From Triatoma infestans (lineage: Eukaryota > Arthropoda > Insecta > Hemiptera > Reduviidae): 64,000 nt of DNA. The notes beneath the pieces are model-generated. The model ran no database searches. It worked only from the letters and a program-made list of their open reading frames with translations, and had not been told where the DNA came from. Numbering within the stretch: position 1 is the first letter of the stretch; each line of letters begins with the position of its first letter. Of this stretch, positions 46,598-57,171 are shown in pieces. The stretch spans positions 1 through 64,000 of the forward strand of contig JAAEAF010014809.1 in NCBI GenBank assembly GCA_011037195.1, written 5' to 3'. Made by a program: the position numbers and the translations under genes.

Positions 46598-48709
46598 ATG
46601 TTTGTAATAGTGTTAATAATTATGGGGCTGGTCCATTCATGGGCTTGCCCCACTTCTTGTATTTGTAAATGGAAAGGTGGTAAACAAACTGTTGAATGTA
46701 TAAATAAAAGTTTAATTACATTACCCTCTGGTATTGATCATGGCACGCAGGTATTAGATTTTGCTGGTAATAATTTGGATAGATTATTGAGAGCACGTTT
46801 TGAAAGGATGGGGCTTATTAATTTGCAAAAAATCTATTTATCCAGATGTAGAATTAAACATATTGAAGAGAGTGCATTTAAAGGTTTAACAAACCTAGTT
46901 GAACTAGATTTAAGTGACAATTCAATTACTTCCGTCCCGTCGGATACATTCAAAGATTATCCATCATTAATGAGATTAGCCTTAAATGGAAATCCAATAC
47001 GTGTTATAAAAGCTAATTCATTTCATAAATTACCATTTTTAACAAATCTTGAATTAAGTAAATGTGACACTGAAACAATTGAAGATAATGCTTTTGATGG
47101 TTTATCAAGTTTAGAATGGTTAAAACTTGACAATAACAAAATTAAATACATAATTGGTAATAATATTTTACCAATTAATTTACATGGAATCGATTTGCAT
47201 CATAATCCATGGCAATGTGATTGTAAATTGATTGATCTAAGACAATGGCTATTAAAATATAATGTACCACATTCTATAGAACCAATGTGTGCAACACCAT
47301 TGAGACTTAAAGGTGTGGAAGTGAAGAATTTGGAAAGTCAAGATTTGGCATGCCTGCCAGATGTTACGCCGACCACATTGTATTTAGAAATTGGTGAAGG
47401 TCAAAATACGTCATTACTATGCCGAGTTTCATCGATACCAGAAGCAAAAGTGTCTTGGTGGTACCAAGGTAATATCCTACAAAATGATTCAACAATAGCT
47501 CCTGGTTTACATTTATACTATTTTGTTGAAGAAGGTACATTTGATAAAACGTCCGAATTATTCATATTCAATGCCAACGTTGAAGATAACGGAACGTTTG
47601 TATGTATTGCTGAAAATCAAGCTGGAAAATCTCATTCAAATTATACAGTGAGAATAATACTTAAAGAGGAACCGGTGATTGGATTGACGGTTTTTCCATA
47701 TGAATATTTTGTAGTGATATCGACAGCTGTGTCCGTGATTGCAATATTAGGGATAATCTGTATAGCTCTGTGTTTTGTACAATGTAGACGACAGAAAAGG
47801 AGAAAACGCAAGAAAGATAGGAGTAAAGTTGCCGCAATGCAACAACAACAAGTTACTGATAAAACCCCAGTAGCTAGAGATAGTGATCATATCACCAGAA
47901 TTGGTGCTACCGTGCAACTGCCAAAAGTAAATGGTGCAGTTTTAGGTCAGGAAATGATGGCATTTCAAACTGGCCCAGGTGTCTTAGTGATACCAAACAA
48001 TCTGAAATATACACCACCCATGGTACCGCAAACATTTCCAGAACAAAATCCAGATTTAATAAATGATGCAAGCAGCAAAGAATGGCGTCCGCCTAAAGAG
48101 AATTCAGTGGAAACTGAAACGGATAAACAATGGTCCGGCGGAACGCTACCAAGGAGGGACAATTTTCCCAAGCACTTGACTGCTGATGTACACCTTTCTC
48201 CTGGGAAATTCATAGATTCAGATGGTTATCCAGTTGATTATGGTCTGCCTAAAATGCCTGGACCATTTCCAGTGATGATGCCACCGGCATCATTTTATCG
48301 TACTTTACCGCACAAATCAAGACAAACTGGTGGTGCTAGATTTTCTAGAGAAGCTGAATTTGTGGGGAAAACTAGTGCTACATCACCATATGAACCGTAC
48401 AATCCGCCCGATGTAAGATATACGGCTGAAGGTTATCCATGTTCCGCACAACCACAAGCTGTTATATATCCATGTTTTCAACAGGATCCTTTTATATCTC
48501 CGCCAGCTGGTTATAAAAGTGATCCAAAAGATGCTGCAGCCCAATGGCCGGAATCAAATTTGGACAGTTTAAGGACACAAAGTGTGGCCGCACAAACATC
48601 TGAATGCGAACAGGCACCAAGTAATCCAATTAGAGAAGAACCACCAGTGTTGACAGAAAGTCCAGATGAAGGCTATGAAGGAGAAGCACCGGATGCTGCT
48701 GATAACTGA
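46598..48709 (+). CDS. kek: Kekkon-family LRR-Ig transmembrane protein
   Basis: A single open reading frame of 703 residues. The ATG at 46598 starts a clear signal peptide (MFVIVLIIMGLVHSWA); the frame opens earlier, but only with GTG after a TAA at 46541. Domain order: LRRNT cysteines C17, C21, C23, C34; leucine-rich repeats about 45-200; LRRCT NPWQCDCKLIDLRQWL (203-218) with C207, C209, C231, C252; one Ig C2 domain about 258-356 (C275, C336, SWWY); transmembrane 369-394; basic stop RRQKRRKRKKDR; cytoplasmic tail about 307 residues ending SPDEGYEGEAPDAADN. Five N-glycosylation sequons lie in the ectodomain (N36, N270, N296, N331, N348). Kekkon proteins are insect neuronal and epithelial surface proteins; Drosophila Kek1 inhibits EGFR and Kek5 affects BMP signalling. 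Which paralogue this is cannot be settled here. Coding without introns also fits the family. Confidence 0.95.
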   Translation: MFVIVLIIMGLVHSWACPTSCICKWKGGKQTVECINKSLITLPSGIDHGTQVLDFAGNNLDRLLRARFERMGLINLQKIYLSRCRIKHIEESAFKGLTNLVELDLSDNSITSVPSDTFKDYPSLMRLALNGNPIRVIKANSFHKLPFLTNLELSKCDTETIEDNAFDGLSSLEWLKLDNNKIKYIIGNNILPINLHGIDLHHNPWQCDCKLIDLRQWLLKYNVPHSIEPMCATPLRLKGVEVKNLESQDLACLPDVTPTTLYLEIGEGQNTSLLCRVSSIPEAKVSWWYQGNILQNDSTIAPGLHLYYFVEEGTFDKTSELFIFNANVEDNGTFVCIAENQAGKSHSNYTVRIILKEEPVIGLTVFPYEYFVVISTAVSVIAILGIICIALCFVQCRRQKRRKRKKDRSKVAAMQQQQVTDKTPVARDSDHITRIGATVQLPKVNGAVLGQEMMAFQTGPGVLVIPNNLKYTPPMVPQTFPEQNPDLINDASSKEWRPPKENSVETETDKQWSGGTLPRRDNFPKHLTADVHLSPGKFIDSDGYPVDYGLPKMPGPFPVMMPPASFYRTLPHKSRQTGGARFSREAEFVGKTSATSPYEPYNPPDVRYTAEGYPCSAQPQAVIYPCFQQDPFISPPAGYKSDPKDAAAQWPESNLDSLRTQSVAAQTSECEQAPSNPIREEPPVLTESPDEGYEGEAPDAADN

Positions 48710-48903
48710 CGGTCAAGCAACCCACAAGCCAAACATCTCCAGCACAACAGAACTTAACATCTTAGTTCCAAAAAAAGAGATAAAGTCCCTTAAAAATCCC
48801 AAAATTATTACTTAATATCTTAAAAAAAGGAAATTCCTAATAATTGGTAAGTTAATTATTTCTTTTCCGGTTATGCAAGACTTGTAAAAAAATGGACAAT
48901 GTA

Positions 48904-48926
48904 AATAAAACAGAATTTTAAATAAA
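48904..48926 (+). terminator. Candidate polyadenylation signals for Kekkon
   Basis: Two AATAAA hexamers (48904-48909 and 48921-48926) about 200 bp after the stop codon are the first good poly(A) signals. Later AATAAA motifs are numerous, so alternative longer ends are possible. Confidence 0.4.
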
Positions 48927-50349
48927 GAAAGTTAGCAGACAATTATTTCATTTACAAAAATTAAAATTGGAATGAATTAATAATTAAAAAAAAAAAAAGA
49001 AGGGATATAATATCAACTTATCAGGGTAATCTTTTCTCCTAAGGCTTGTGGGGGGGATATTGAGAGAGTGCTCAATCATTTTACATTACGATTTATGAAC
49101 AAATGTCAATAAATTGATTATCTGAACTATTCAAAAAAATTGTGTTTTTTTTTTTCATGAATGTAAATAATTTATATATATATATATTTATTTTTTTTAT
49201 AATTTTTGTATTTATTTATTTTATTCATTAAAAGAAATTTCTATTATCAATGAATGTTTATTCATCACTTGAAAGGCACTTGGAATGTAAAATCATTTTG
49301 AATTAAATAAATTACAATAGTTCTACCAATAGCTCAAATTAATTTTTATTTATACACTGTTCAAAAAGAAAAATCACTATTTAATCTAGCAATATTTCTC
49401 TTTGGAAAAAAGAACTTCAATTAAATATTTCCAAATAAATGGGTAATATATATTTTTTTTAATATATCAGAAAAACGTGACAAATAATTACACAAAAAAA
49501 GATTATTGTGTGCAATTTTTTTTATTTATTTATTTTTATTTCTAATCTGTCTGTTTTTCTCGGAAATTAATTGAGGAGGATGTTTATATCCGGATACCAC
49601 TTCGCGTCTGTTTCAAATTAAGGCATAGCTTAAGATCGGTTTCAAATGAACCACTTTTTGCGTACTTTAATTGTTAAAGCTTATAATTTTGGACTTATTT
49701 GAGAAATCATTTTTATGTAGAGACGTAACAATGCTACTTCCATCGCGAGCACTAAATTAGCTGCTAGATTGGTAATTAAAAGAAAAAAAAATCGAACAGT
49801 ACGGCAATTTTTTGTCAATTCTTTTCCTAGTAAATGTTAGCTAAAGTAAAAAAAAAACTGAAACGAATGGAATTTGCTTGTATTTTAAATAGGTCGGATA
49901 GTGACGCTCTCCTCACATTTACTCCATATTTTGGTTTTGTGGTTAACAACGTGGTGTCGCTGCAATATCCTTCTGGAGGAGATCTTACGAAAGTGATCTT
50001 AACTCCTCTCTAAAGCTCATCCGCTTTAAAGCTTACAGCACGAGAGAAGTTTCTAGGTATCATTGTTTTTTTGTTTTTTTTTCTATTGACCAGCAAGTGT
50101 CATACACTTATTATGAGACTCTTGCAATAGCAACATCTATTAGGGCTAACATTGGGAACATATACTTTTCAAGAAGAACAGCCTGTTTAGCGTCATATTT
50201 CTTGGGAATCTCAACCCTATAAAATTGTCTCAAGGAACAATAGATACTTGTTGTGGAAACATTAGATACTAGTAATCCATGGCATTAGCGAAGTGACAAG
50301 GATTAGAAGTCTGGACTGTCTTATCTTTGTTAAGGGCTGTCAACAATTT

Positions 50350-50440
50350 AAGGCGCGTCAACTTCTATGGTAATTGGCGCCTGCAGCCTTCCAATGCACT
50401 ACCGGCGTCCGGACGGTGTTCTTTCGTTACAGACGAAATT
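50350..50440 (-). mobile_element. SINE (family A) fragment
   Basis: Plus strand TTTAAGGCGCGTCAACTTCT to GTTCTTTCGTTACAGACGA matches the tail and first half of the SINE-A body (as in 27865-27965). The tRNA head is missing. Confidence 0.82.
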
Positions 50441-50678
50441 AAAAAGCCATTTAATTATTGTCCAATACAAATATATCTTGTTGGTTAATAAAAAAAAGAC
50501 ACAATATATATAATAAATAAATAAATAGTTTATGCTTATTGTTCTGCCTGCAATTATTGAGCATTGGATAGAAAATTACTTAGATCTCAACTTTAATCAT
50601 TTGCATATTCTCATTTTATTCTTTAAAAACTAGAGTTGTCGTGTTATGTTAAAATAAATTATGATTTAATGGTGAGGA

Positions 50679-50744
50679 ATTATTATTATTATTATTATTA
50701 TTATTTTATTATTATTATTATTATTTTATTATTATTATTATTAT

Positions 50745-50795
<51 letters not shown>
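50679..50795. repeat. (ATT)n microsatellite
   Basis: About 117 bp of ATT units with three short interruptions (TTTT or TTG), 2 kb downstream of the Kekkon stop codon. Open frames across it are artefacts of the repeat. Confidence 0.95.
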
Positions 50796-52200
50796 TGCGC
50801 CTAAATTACTATTATGACAAAAGAGAAAATTGCTAAATAAAATGGTTTTGCGTCTAAAAATTATATTGTATTTTCTGAACAGTGTATAAATTTCTTTATA
50901 TTGTTTTTTTTTGTGTATATAATAAATTTGTACATAATAATTTAATATTTTCAAAAGTGTAAATGTAACTTATAATGTGCAAAAAAAAAAAATGTATTTT
51001 TTATTGTTGTAGGATATATCGTGTAAATAAATAGAAGAAAAATAATATATATTATTTGTTTATTTAAAAAAATAAATAAATAAATAAAAATAAAAATTAA
51101 TTTTGTCAAGTAGAGTTAAATTATATTAAATGTTACTACATAACAAAAAAAAAATAATAATAATAATAAATAAATCAAGTAATTAAAAAAAACAAAACAA
51201 AAGAAAAAACATTAATTTCATACAAAGATAATGTGATTAATTTATGTAAATTAATGAAAATGATCCATTACATGCTTTTTTAAATTAATAAAGTACATAA
51301 ATAAATAAAAATAATCTAAAGAAAAACAAAAATATATATTGTACATAACACTTATATTTTTTCGTCTTATTTTTTTTTTTCTCTTTCCAAAAGAAAAGTT
51401 TAAAATTAATAAATTATAAAATTTGTGAATAGGTGATGATGAATGAAAAAAAAATTAAAAACTTCAGTTCGGATGATTGGATTTCATATGTGGTTTAATA
51501 TTTACATAAAAAGTGAATCAAATAAACATTAAAACTTGTCAGTGCAAGTAATATGTCCAAAAAAAATAAAAAAAATAAAAAAAAATGAAAAGGATAATAT
51601 GAATGTATTTATTTATAATATAAAAAAACAAGATAATAATAATTAAACATTTAATCTTTTCTCGAAAAGCTCAACAAAAAAAATATATATATATATATAT
51701 CCAAAGAGAAATCTTAAAAGTTATCTATTTGGATTTCACAAAATACATATTTGGATAGAATAAAAATTAAAAAAATAAACATTTTTTGTAAATATATAAA
51801 TTAAAAAAAAAAAGAATATTAATTGTTAAGAGATTCTTTTCACACAAACAAACACACAAACACACACACACAGAGAATGAAATAAAGATAATAAATAATA
51901 AAAATATTAATAAATAAAAATAAATAAAAATAAATGAGAACATTTTTTTGGGAGATTTTTTTTTCAATAAATGAAACAAACATAAAAATTGAGTTTCAAA
52001 AAAAAAAAAAATATTTACAGTTTTTATCATTGTAAATATTATATTTATTCTTGTATTTTGAATGGGAAAGAATAAATAATTATATTGGTGTAGAATTTAG
52101 TTTAACCATATCTCTCTGTTTTATTGTAAATAGTTTTAAACATGTTGGTTATGTTTGGTAATAAATAAAAGTGAGGATCTGTCTCTCCTGAATTTTTTTT

Positions 52201-53250
52201 TTTTTTTTTTTTATTTCACCTGGAATTATGTCACAATTATTATAACTATAGGTATAGTTTCGAAACTATAGGTTTTTTTCTAAGTAATTAATTAAATAAA
52301 GTGCATAAAGAAATGGGCAATTTGTAGATAAATATTCGTTTTGATTACTGTCTCAAGCATCAAATTGATGTATGGCTCAATCATCGGTCTATTAACAATA
52401 TTATAATAATAAAAAATCTATCGACAAAAACTCAAGCGACTTCTTTTTGCGTACAACGACATATAATATGTCTTAAAGGACAATTTTTTTTTATAAAACT
52501 ACAATGATTTAAAAAAAAAAAAAAAAAACCTATGACGCAACAGCCTATGTAGGTTGTGGCAAGCAAGCCGCCGTTCCCACGCCGTTTAGTTCCTGCTTTC
52601 GCTACCTAGGGCGCTACTAACTGTAGCTTCCCACTTTATCACGATGCTGGGTCAACACTGATTTTTGTTCTCATGGGAATCGCAACCTGAATTCTCGCAC
52701 GAATGGCAAAAGCATTAGCCACTAGACCAGTGTGTGAGGACTAAACTTACAATATTTATTAACGTTCATTAGGGCTGACCAAAAATTTCAACTGGAATTA
52801 TGTCACAATTGTAACTATAGATTTTTCTAAGTAATTAATTAAATGAAGTGCATAAATCAATAGATACTCGTTTTGATTGCTATCTCAAGGATAAAATATT
52901 TTCTAGAATGTTATGGAAGTTGTATTAATACATATCCTAACCTATGGCGCAACAGTCCATGAAGGGCCAAAGCTTGCCTGACGGTGATTTGAACAGGGGG
53001 GGGTTGTGTGGTAAGCACGCCGCAGTTCCCATGGAGTTTTTAGTTCCGGCCTTCGCTACCTAGGGCGCTACTAATTGTAGCTTCCCACTTTTTATTCATG
53101 ATGCTGGGTCAACACCGACTTTGCCCTCACAGGAATCGATCCCTGAATTCTCGCACGAAAGACGAGTGCGCTAGCCACTTATACTAATGCGTGAGGACTA
53201 AAATTACAATGTTTTTCTAACGTTTATTAGTGCTGGCAATAAAAAGAGTG
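52201..53250 (-). mobile_element. Tandem SINE-B/linker composite ending in poly(A)
   Basis: Minus-strand order: end of a linker (53250-53206), SINE-B (about 53205-52938), linker (52937-52743), SINE-B (52742-52529), an internal A/T run, linker (about 52490-52225), then a ~22-base poly(A) (T-run on plus at 52193-52214). SINE heads contain GTCCTCACGCATTAGTATAA-like and TCCTCACACACTGGTCTAG A-box regions and degraded B boxes. The linker carries ACAATTGTGACATAATTCCA and TAATCAAAACGAGTAT-like blocks and matches 25805-26012. Confidence 0.8.
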
Positions 53251-53724
53251 GGGCTGTGGGAGTTATACGGTATATCTGAGTGAACTTTGTAGCAGAACCA
53301 TGTGGCTCATTAAATAAAACTATTGCCGTGAAGTTTAACATTAAACCTAAATGACAGATCCGTCCTTCCCTCTCCCACAGAAACCCCTAAAAAGAATTCT
53401 TCCTGAAATTGTTCCAAATAAAAAGTGAATACGTTTTAATCTGTGAAGTTGAAATTCCAAATTTTTTAAGAAAATCATTTTAGCTGTTTTCTTTTTAGGA
53501 AAATTCAAGAAAAACTCCAAAATATATATTCGATCTGTGAAAATTTTTGACATAAAAAATTTAAAAACTACAACAATATGCTACCTTAGTAACTGCCATC
53601 TGTTTTTCCGTGTTAGCCCTGTCAAACAGGTCTGGATTAATAATTTCTATTTAATTTAGAATTAAAAGGACCCAATACTTGGAAAAATGCTTCTTTATTT
53701 ACAAACATAAATACTCAACTAAGC
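53251..53724. other. Unassigned stretch
   Basis: Contains AGAAACCCCTAAAAAGAATT then CTTCC and a GTTCCAAATAAAAAGTGAAT block faintly like family M; too diverged to call. No gene. Confidence 0.45.
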
Positions 53725-53727
53725 AAT

Positions 53728-53955
53728 TCACTAAGGCTCAATGGTATCCCACTGGAGGTTCCTGGTTCTAAGTCCAGCAGTGCTGCCTTTAGATTTTCTC
53801 TCCCCTAAGAGGCTCTCTATAGCTCACTGTCCAGTGATGGGCATGTTGTCTGTAACGAGAAAACACTGTCCTGAGGCCGGCACTGTACTGACAAGGCACC
53901 AGGTGCAAATGACCATAGATGTTGACGCGCCTTAAAATAAATAAATAATAATAAA
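53728..53955 (+). mobile_element. tRNA-derived SINE (family A), diverged
   Basis: Head TTCACTAAGGCTCAATGGTA (decayed A box), GGTTCCTGGTTCTAAGTCC (decayed B box), body CAGTGATGGGCATGTTGTCT, tail CAAATGACCATAGATGTTGA then CGCGCCTTAAAATAAATAAA. Full length but old. Confidence 0.85.
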
Positions 53956-53999
53956 CTATAAAAATTAACTCTTACAAAAATTTAAAAAAAAATCTGGTG

Positions 54000-54985
54000 T
54001 TGAAACACTCACACAACTTTCTCTTACTCCAGTTTTCAAAATTGAAATTGTCAAATTTTATAGTTAGTGTATCACATTTAATGAAATTCGTCGGAGTTCG
54101 TCGAAATTCATCGAAAACTGAAAAATTGTTCAGTAAAAGAGCACTTCCGGTTTATTAATTTTCTTGAAACTCGGAATTTTTCCATCGTGGCCATGTATTT
54201 ATTTCTAATTAATTTTGTTTGGATGATAGAATTGTATAATAATCAACTATGATAGCACTTTCATAACCTATGAGAAAAACATAACCCCATCCCTCCCCCA
54301 AAAGCCGGCTTAAATGACATTAGCAGGAGAAATGTTTCAAATAAAAGTTGTAGCTCTTCAAAAAAAATCGTAGAAGCCGTTTTCGATAAATACCAGAAAA
54401 CTGAAAAATACATTTCAGTAAAAACACACTTCTGGGCATCCGATTATTAAAAATTCAGAATTCCAACAACATATTTAATTCTAATTAATATTATTTAGAT
54501 GGCAGAATTGTGCAGTAAACTGAAATAGCACTTTAAAGGAAAACCTAACCCCACTCCTCCAGCAAAACTCCCCTTAAATGAATTTTCCCGGAGAAATGTT
54601 ACAAATAAAAGTTGTAGATCTTTGTATGTGTAGTTGATGTAAAGAGTTTCAAGAATATCGTTGGAGCCATTTTTGAGAAAACCGCCAAATAGTAAAAAAA
54701 AAATAAATTATAAAGTCGTATTTCCAGTTGAGGAATTTTGCCAGATGACTCACTGTCGGATCCCATGGTGATACCTAAACGGAATATCGAGTTTGAACTT
54801 TCTACGGTTTTTGTTTTTGAGCTATGATGTTCACATATACAAATACGCAGACACACACCATTTTCTAAAAACCACTTTTTTGGACTTAGGGGACCACAAA
54901 AGGAACATTTCCGGTGAAAACTCGATATCGAAAATTTGGCATTACTACAAAACTTCCTCTTACTAGGAGTAAGAGAAGTGCAAAA
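54000..54985 (+). repeat. Near-complete copy of family M
   Basis: Left end TCTGGTGTTGAAACACTCAC then ACAACTTTCTCTTACTCC; right end TTCCTCTTACTAGGAGTAAG then AGAAGTGCAAAAAA, forming a hairpin. The monomers carry GCACTTCCGGTTTATTAATT (54144), CACACTTCTGGGCATCCG (54427) and ATTTCCAGTTGAGGAATTTT (54720), about 285-295 bp apart. Noncoding. Confidence 0.82.
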
Positions 54986-55063
54986 AACAGAAAAATTAAT
55001 AAATAGGCTATAATTAGAATTATCGCATACAAGGTATTTCTATTACGTAGGCTCCGCAGAGCT

Positions 55064-55330
55064 AGAAAGCATCAGAGATATTTTCCGTAATAGCCTGCTT
55101 CTTTTTGTGGTCATCGACCGGTTCGGGCGTTCGCCCATCATCAGGATGCGTTTGTCAACAGTATGATAACATAGATTTGCACAGAGCAAATTTAGTTTAT
55201 ACATTTATAGTGCAAATCTATATTATTACACTGTTTGACAAACGCATTCTGATAATAGGCGAACGCCCGAACCCTATCGATGACCACAAAAAGAAGCAGG
55301 CTATCATGGAAAAGATCTCTGACATTTTTA
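55064..55330. mobile_element. Fold-back pair of Penelope-like ends with hammerhead-like motifs
   Basis: The left arm (55064-55182) and right arm (55210-55330) are inverted copies separated by 27 bp. On the minus strand the left arm reads GCATCCTGATGATGGGCGAA then CGCCCGAACCGGTCGATGAC. The right arm on plus is GCATTCTGATAATAGGCGAA then CGCCCGAACCCTATCGATGA. The shared parts resemble a hammerhead core: CTGATGA box, GGGC/GCCC stem, GAA(A)CCGGTC, and CATC/GATG to close stem I. One A of GAAA is missing here. Assignment to Penelope-like elements is by analogy with their published hammerhead motifs. Confidence 0.65.
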
Positions 55331-55777
55331 TTATATCTGATTATTTGTTAAACAACATTTTACGAAACTTACTTTCTCTAAATATTTTTTACTGAATAAA
55401 ATCTTGTATACGTGACGATAAAAAGTTAGCTGTAAGATCTATTTATTGTTTTTTTTTTCATTTTATTTTACTAATTAATTATTTAATTGTATATATAGGC
55501 TCTGAGAACAACTACCGGTATAATCTGCAACACCCTCTTCATCTAATGCCAATTTCAGAGCAAACGAATATCAATATTTTGCATTATAAGATTTTGTATA
55601 TCATTTTACTTCTTTTTTCTTTTATCTAAAGTAACTATTTTATTTCAATAAGCGTAAATATACCGTACCGTACCCGATGGTAAATATAATATACCGTGTG
55701 GAAATCGACTGGAAAATCAGGTCGATTCTATTGGGCTGAGAATTTTGCAGATCAGATTCTGAAAATCATACAAGTGT
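55331..55777. other. Unassigned stretch
   Basis: AT-rich, nothing recognised before the solo LTR. Confidence 0.5.
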
Positions 55778-57171
55778 TGTTACGTATTCCTGGTGGTGTT
55801 TAAGGGGAGTTTTTACAAAAAATGCAACGGAATACGTAACTAGTTGAGTAACGGTCGATTAAACAGACAGTGACGTTACTTACAATTTTTGTCACCCAGA
55901 GCACTGTTGTAACGTTCTAGCCTCAGTACAGGGTACAAGTTTCTCAACTAGCCAAGTGGCAGGGCCCCAGTAGTAGCCATCTTTATTAAGTTCCGTTCTA
56001 ACTGTCGAGCTGAAGTGACGCTAACCAGACCGCATTTTGTTTCTTAGTGAACACCTTACACACATCCTTTTATATTGTTTTAATCATTTTGTGAGGTTGC
56101 ACAGTTACCTCCTAATATCATTATTCAAGTGTATTTCAAGTTCTGTGGCGTATCGTAAAATCGCTGTATCATAGTTCTCTTTTTACGCCGTACAGTTGCT
56201 GCCTCACGTGTGTAATCTTTCCAGCAGTCTGGTAAACATTTAATTTACAGTTTTCACACTCAGTACGAGCTTATTCAGCAGTGGTGATAATAGGAGTCAC
56301 CAATCTAAATAGCGTCAATCTCTGGCGGATGCACGTGGCTTATATTAACATCTTCTACTTTCAGAGTAAGATAATTTTCCCATTCTTTCCTCTCCTTTAT
56401 AACTCTACTCATTATTAATTGTTAATATAAGTTGGCAGAAGCCGTTTATGCGATTATTGAAATCGCTCTGAAGGTAACGTTTCATATTATTTTCTCTTTT
56501 CTCAGTACCTTCAGTCTCAGCTTAACATTTATTGTATTACTAATCGTTTGTCTAATTCAAAGCTAAGTGACTATTCACTGCCTGCTCAACTTGTACATTC
56601 TGGGGAGACGTATTCTCTACACTAGATAGAACGAATTCTAATTAAAGGAGGTGTACGGAACTGTAACTTTAAGGCAAGTATACGCACCTTAGCTTTTCTT
56701 ACTAGCCCTCCTAGTGTTCTTATATTTTCTCTCAACCTAGTTTGAGAATATACAGTTCTGTCTGTAACCTATATATTTCCTACATAGTTATTCTTATGCC
56801 AACAGCTTTGCAGCTTCGCTGCTGGTCCTCCGTCGGATGTGAAGTCATCCTCTCTTCAGCAACCTGTGGACAGCTCTGGAAGGGATTGTTTGCCATTCAG
56901 ACAGTCAGAGTAATTCCCAGGGCGTACCCACTAGTCAGCGTTCGTTTTCGAGCTCGGATGTGGGGCTGAGGAGCTGGGGAGGCGCTTTGTTCATCAATAA
57001 ACTTATTATTATTTTTGACTTGGTGCTTTTTCTGTCTTTGTTGCCCCACCTTTCTATTCTTTACAGCAAGACCTGCCTATGGTCTCCTTACGGAGTTCCT
57101 GCAGTGTTCTAAATTCCCGGAAACCATCTAATGGTGCCGGATGAACTCTACCGAGCTTGCAAATACGTAAC
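55778..57171 (+). mobile_element. Solo LTR, 1.39 kb
   Basis: Starts TGTTACGTATTCC and ends GCAAATACGTAACA, a perfect inverted end of TGTTACGTATT/AATACGTAACA minus one base. Flanks are AGTGT (55773-55777) and AGTTT (57172-57176), a 5 bp target duplication with one mismatch. An AATAAA lies at about 56996, followed by a T-rich and a GC-richer 3' part, consistent with plus orientation. It is less AT-rich than its surroundings. No gag or pol sequence adjoins it. The open frame 56742-56969 lies within it and looks incidental. Confidence 0.82.

Larger units (their letters stand above)
48710..52200 (+). other. AT-rich region downstream of Kekkon, probable long 3' UTR
   Basis: No coding potential. 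Extremely AT-rich with many A-runs and ATAA repeats, and much lower in recognisable transposons than the rest of the window. Only a SINE scrap (50350-50440) and an ATT microsatellite interrupt it. AATAAA occurs at 48904, 48921 and many later places (for example near 52160), so the true end of the transcript cannot be chosen from sequence. Confidence 0.5.

Noticed and set aside
47965..48213. Minus-strand open frame inside the Kekkon gene
   Set aside because: Shadow of the coding strand; the same shadow appears in the pseudogene at 39402-39620.
50636..50954. Open frames across the ATT microsatellite (poly-Tyr/Ile/Leu and poly-Asn)
   Set aside because: They arise only from translating the repeat.
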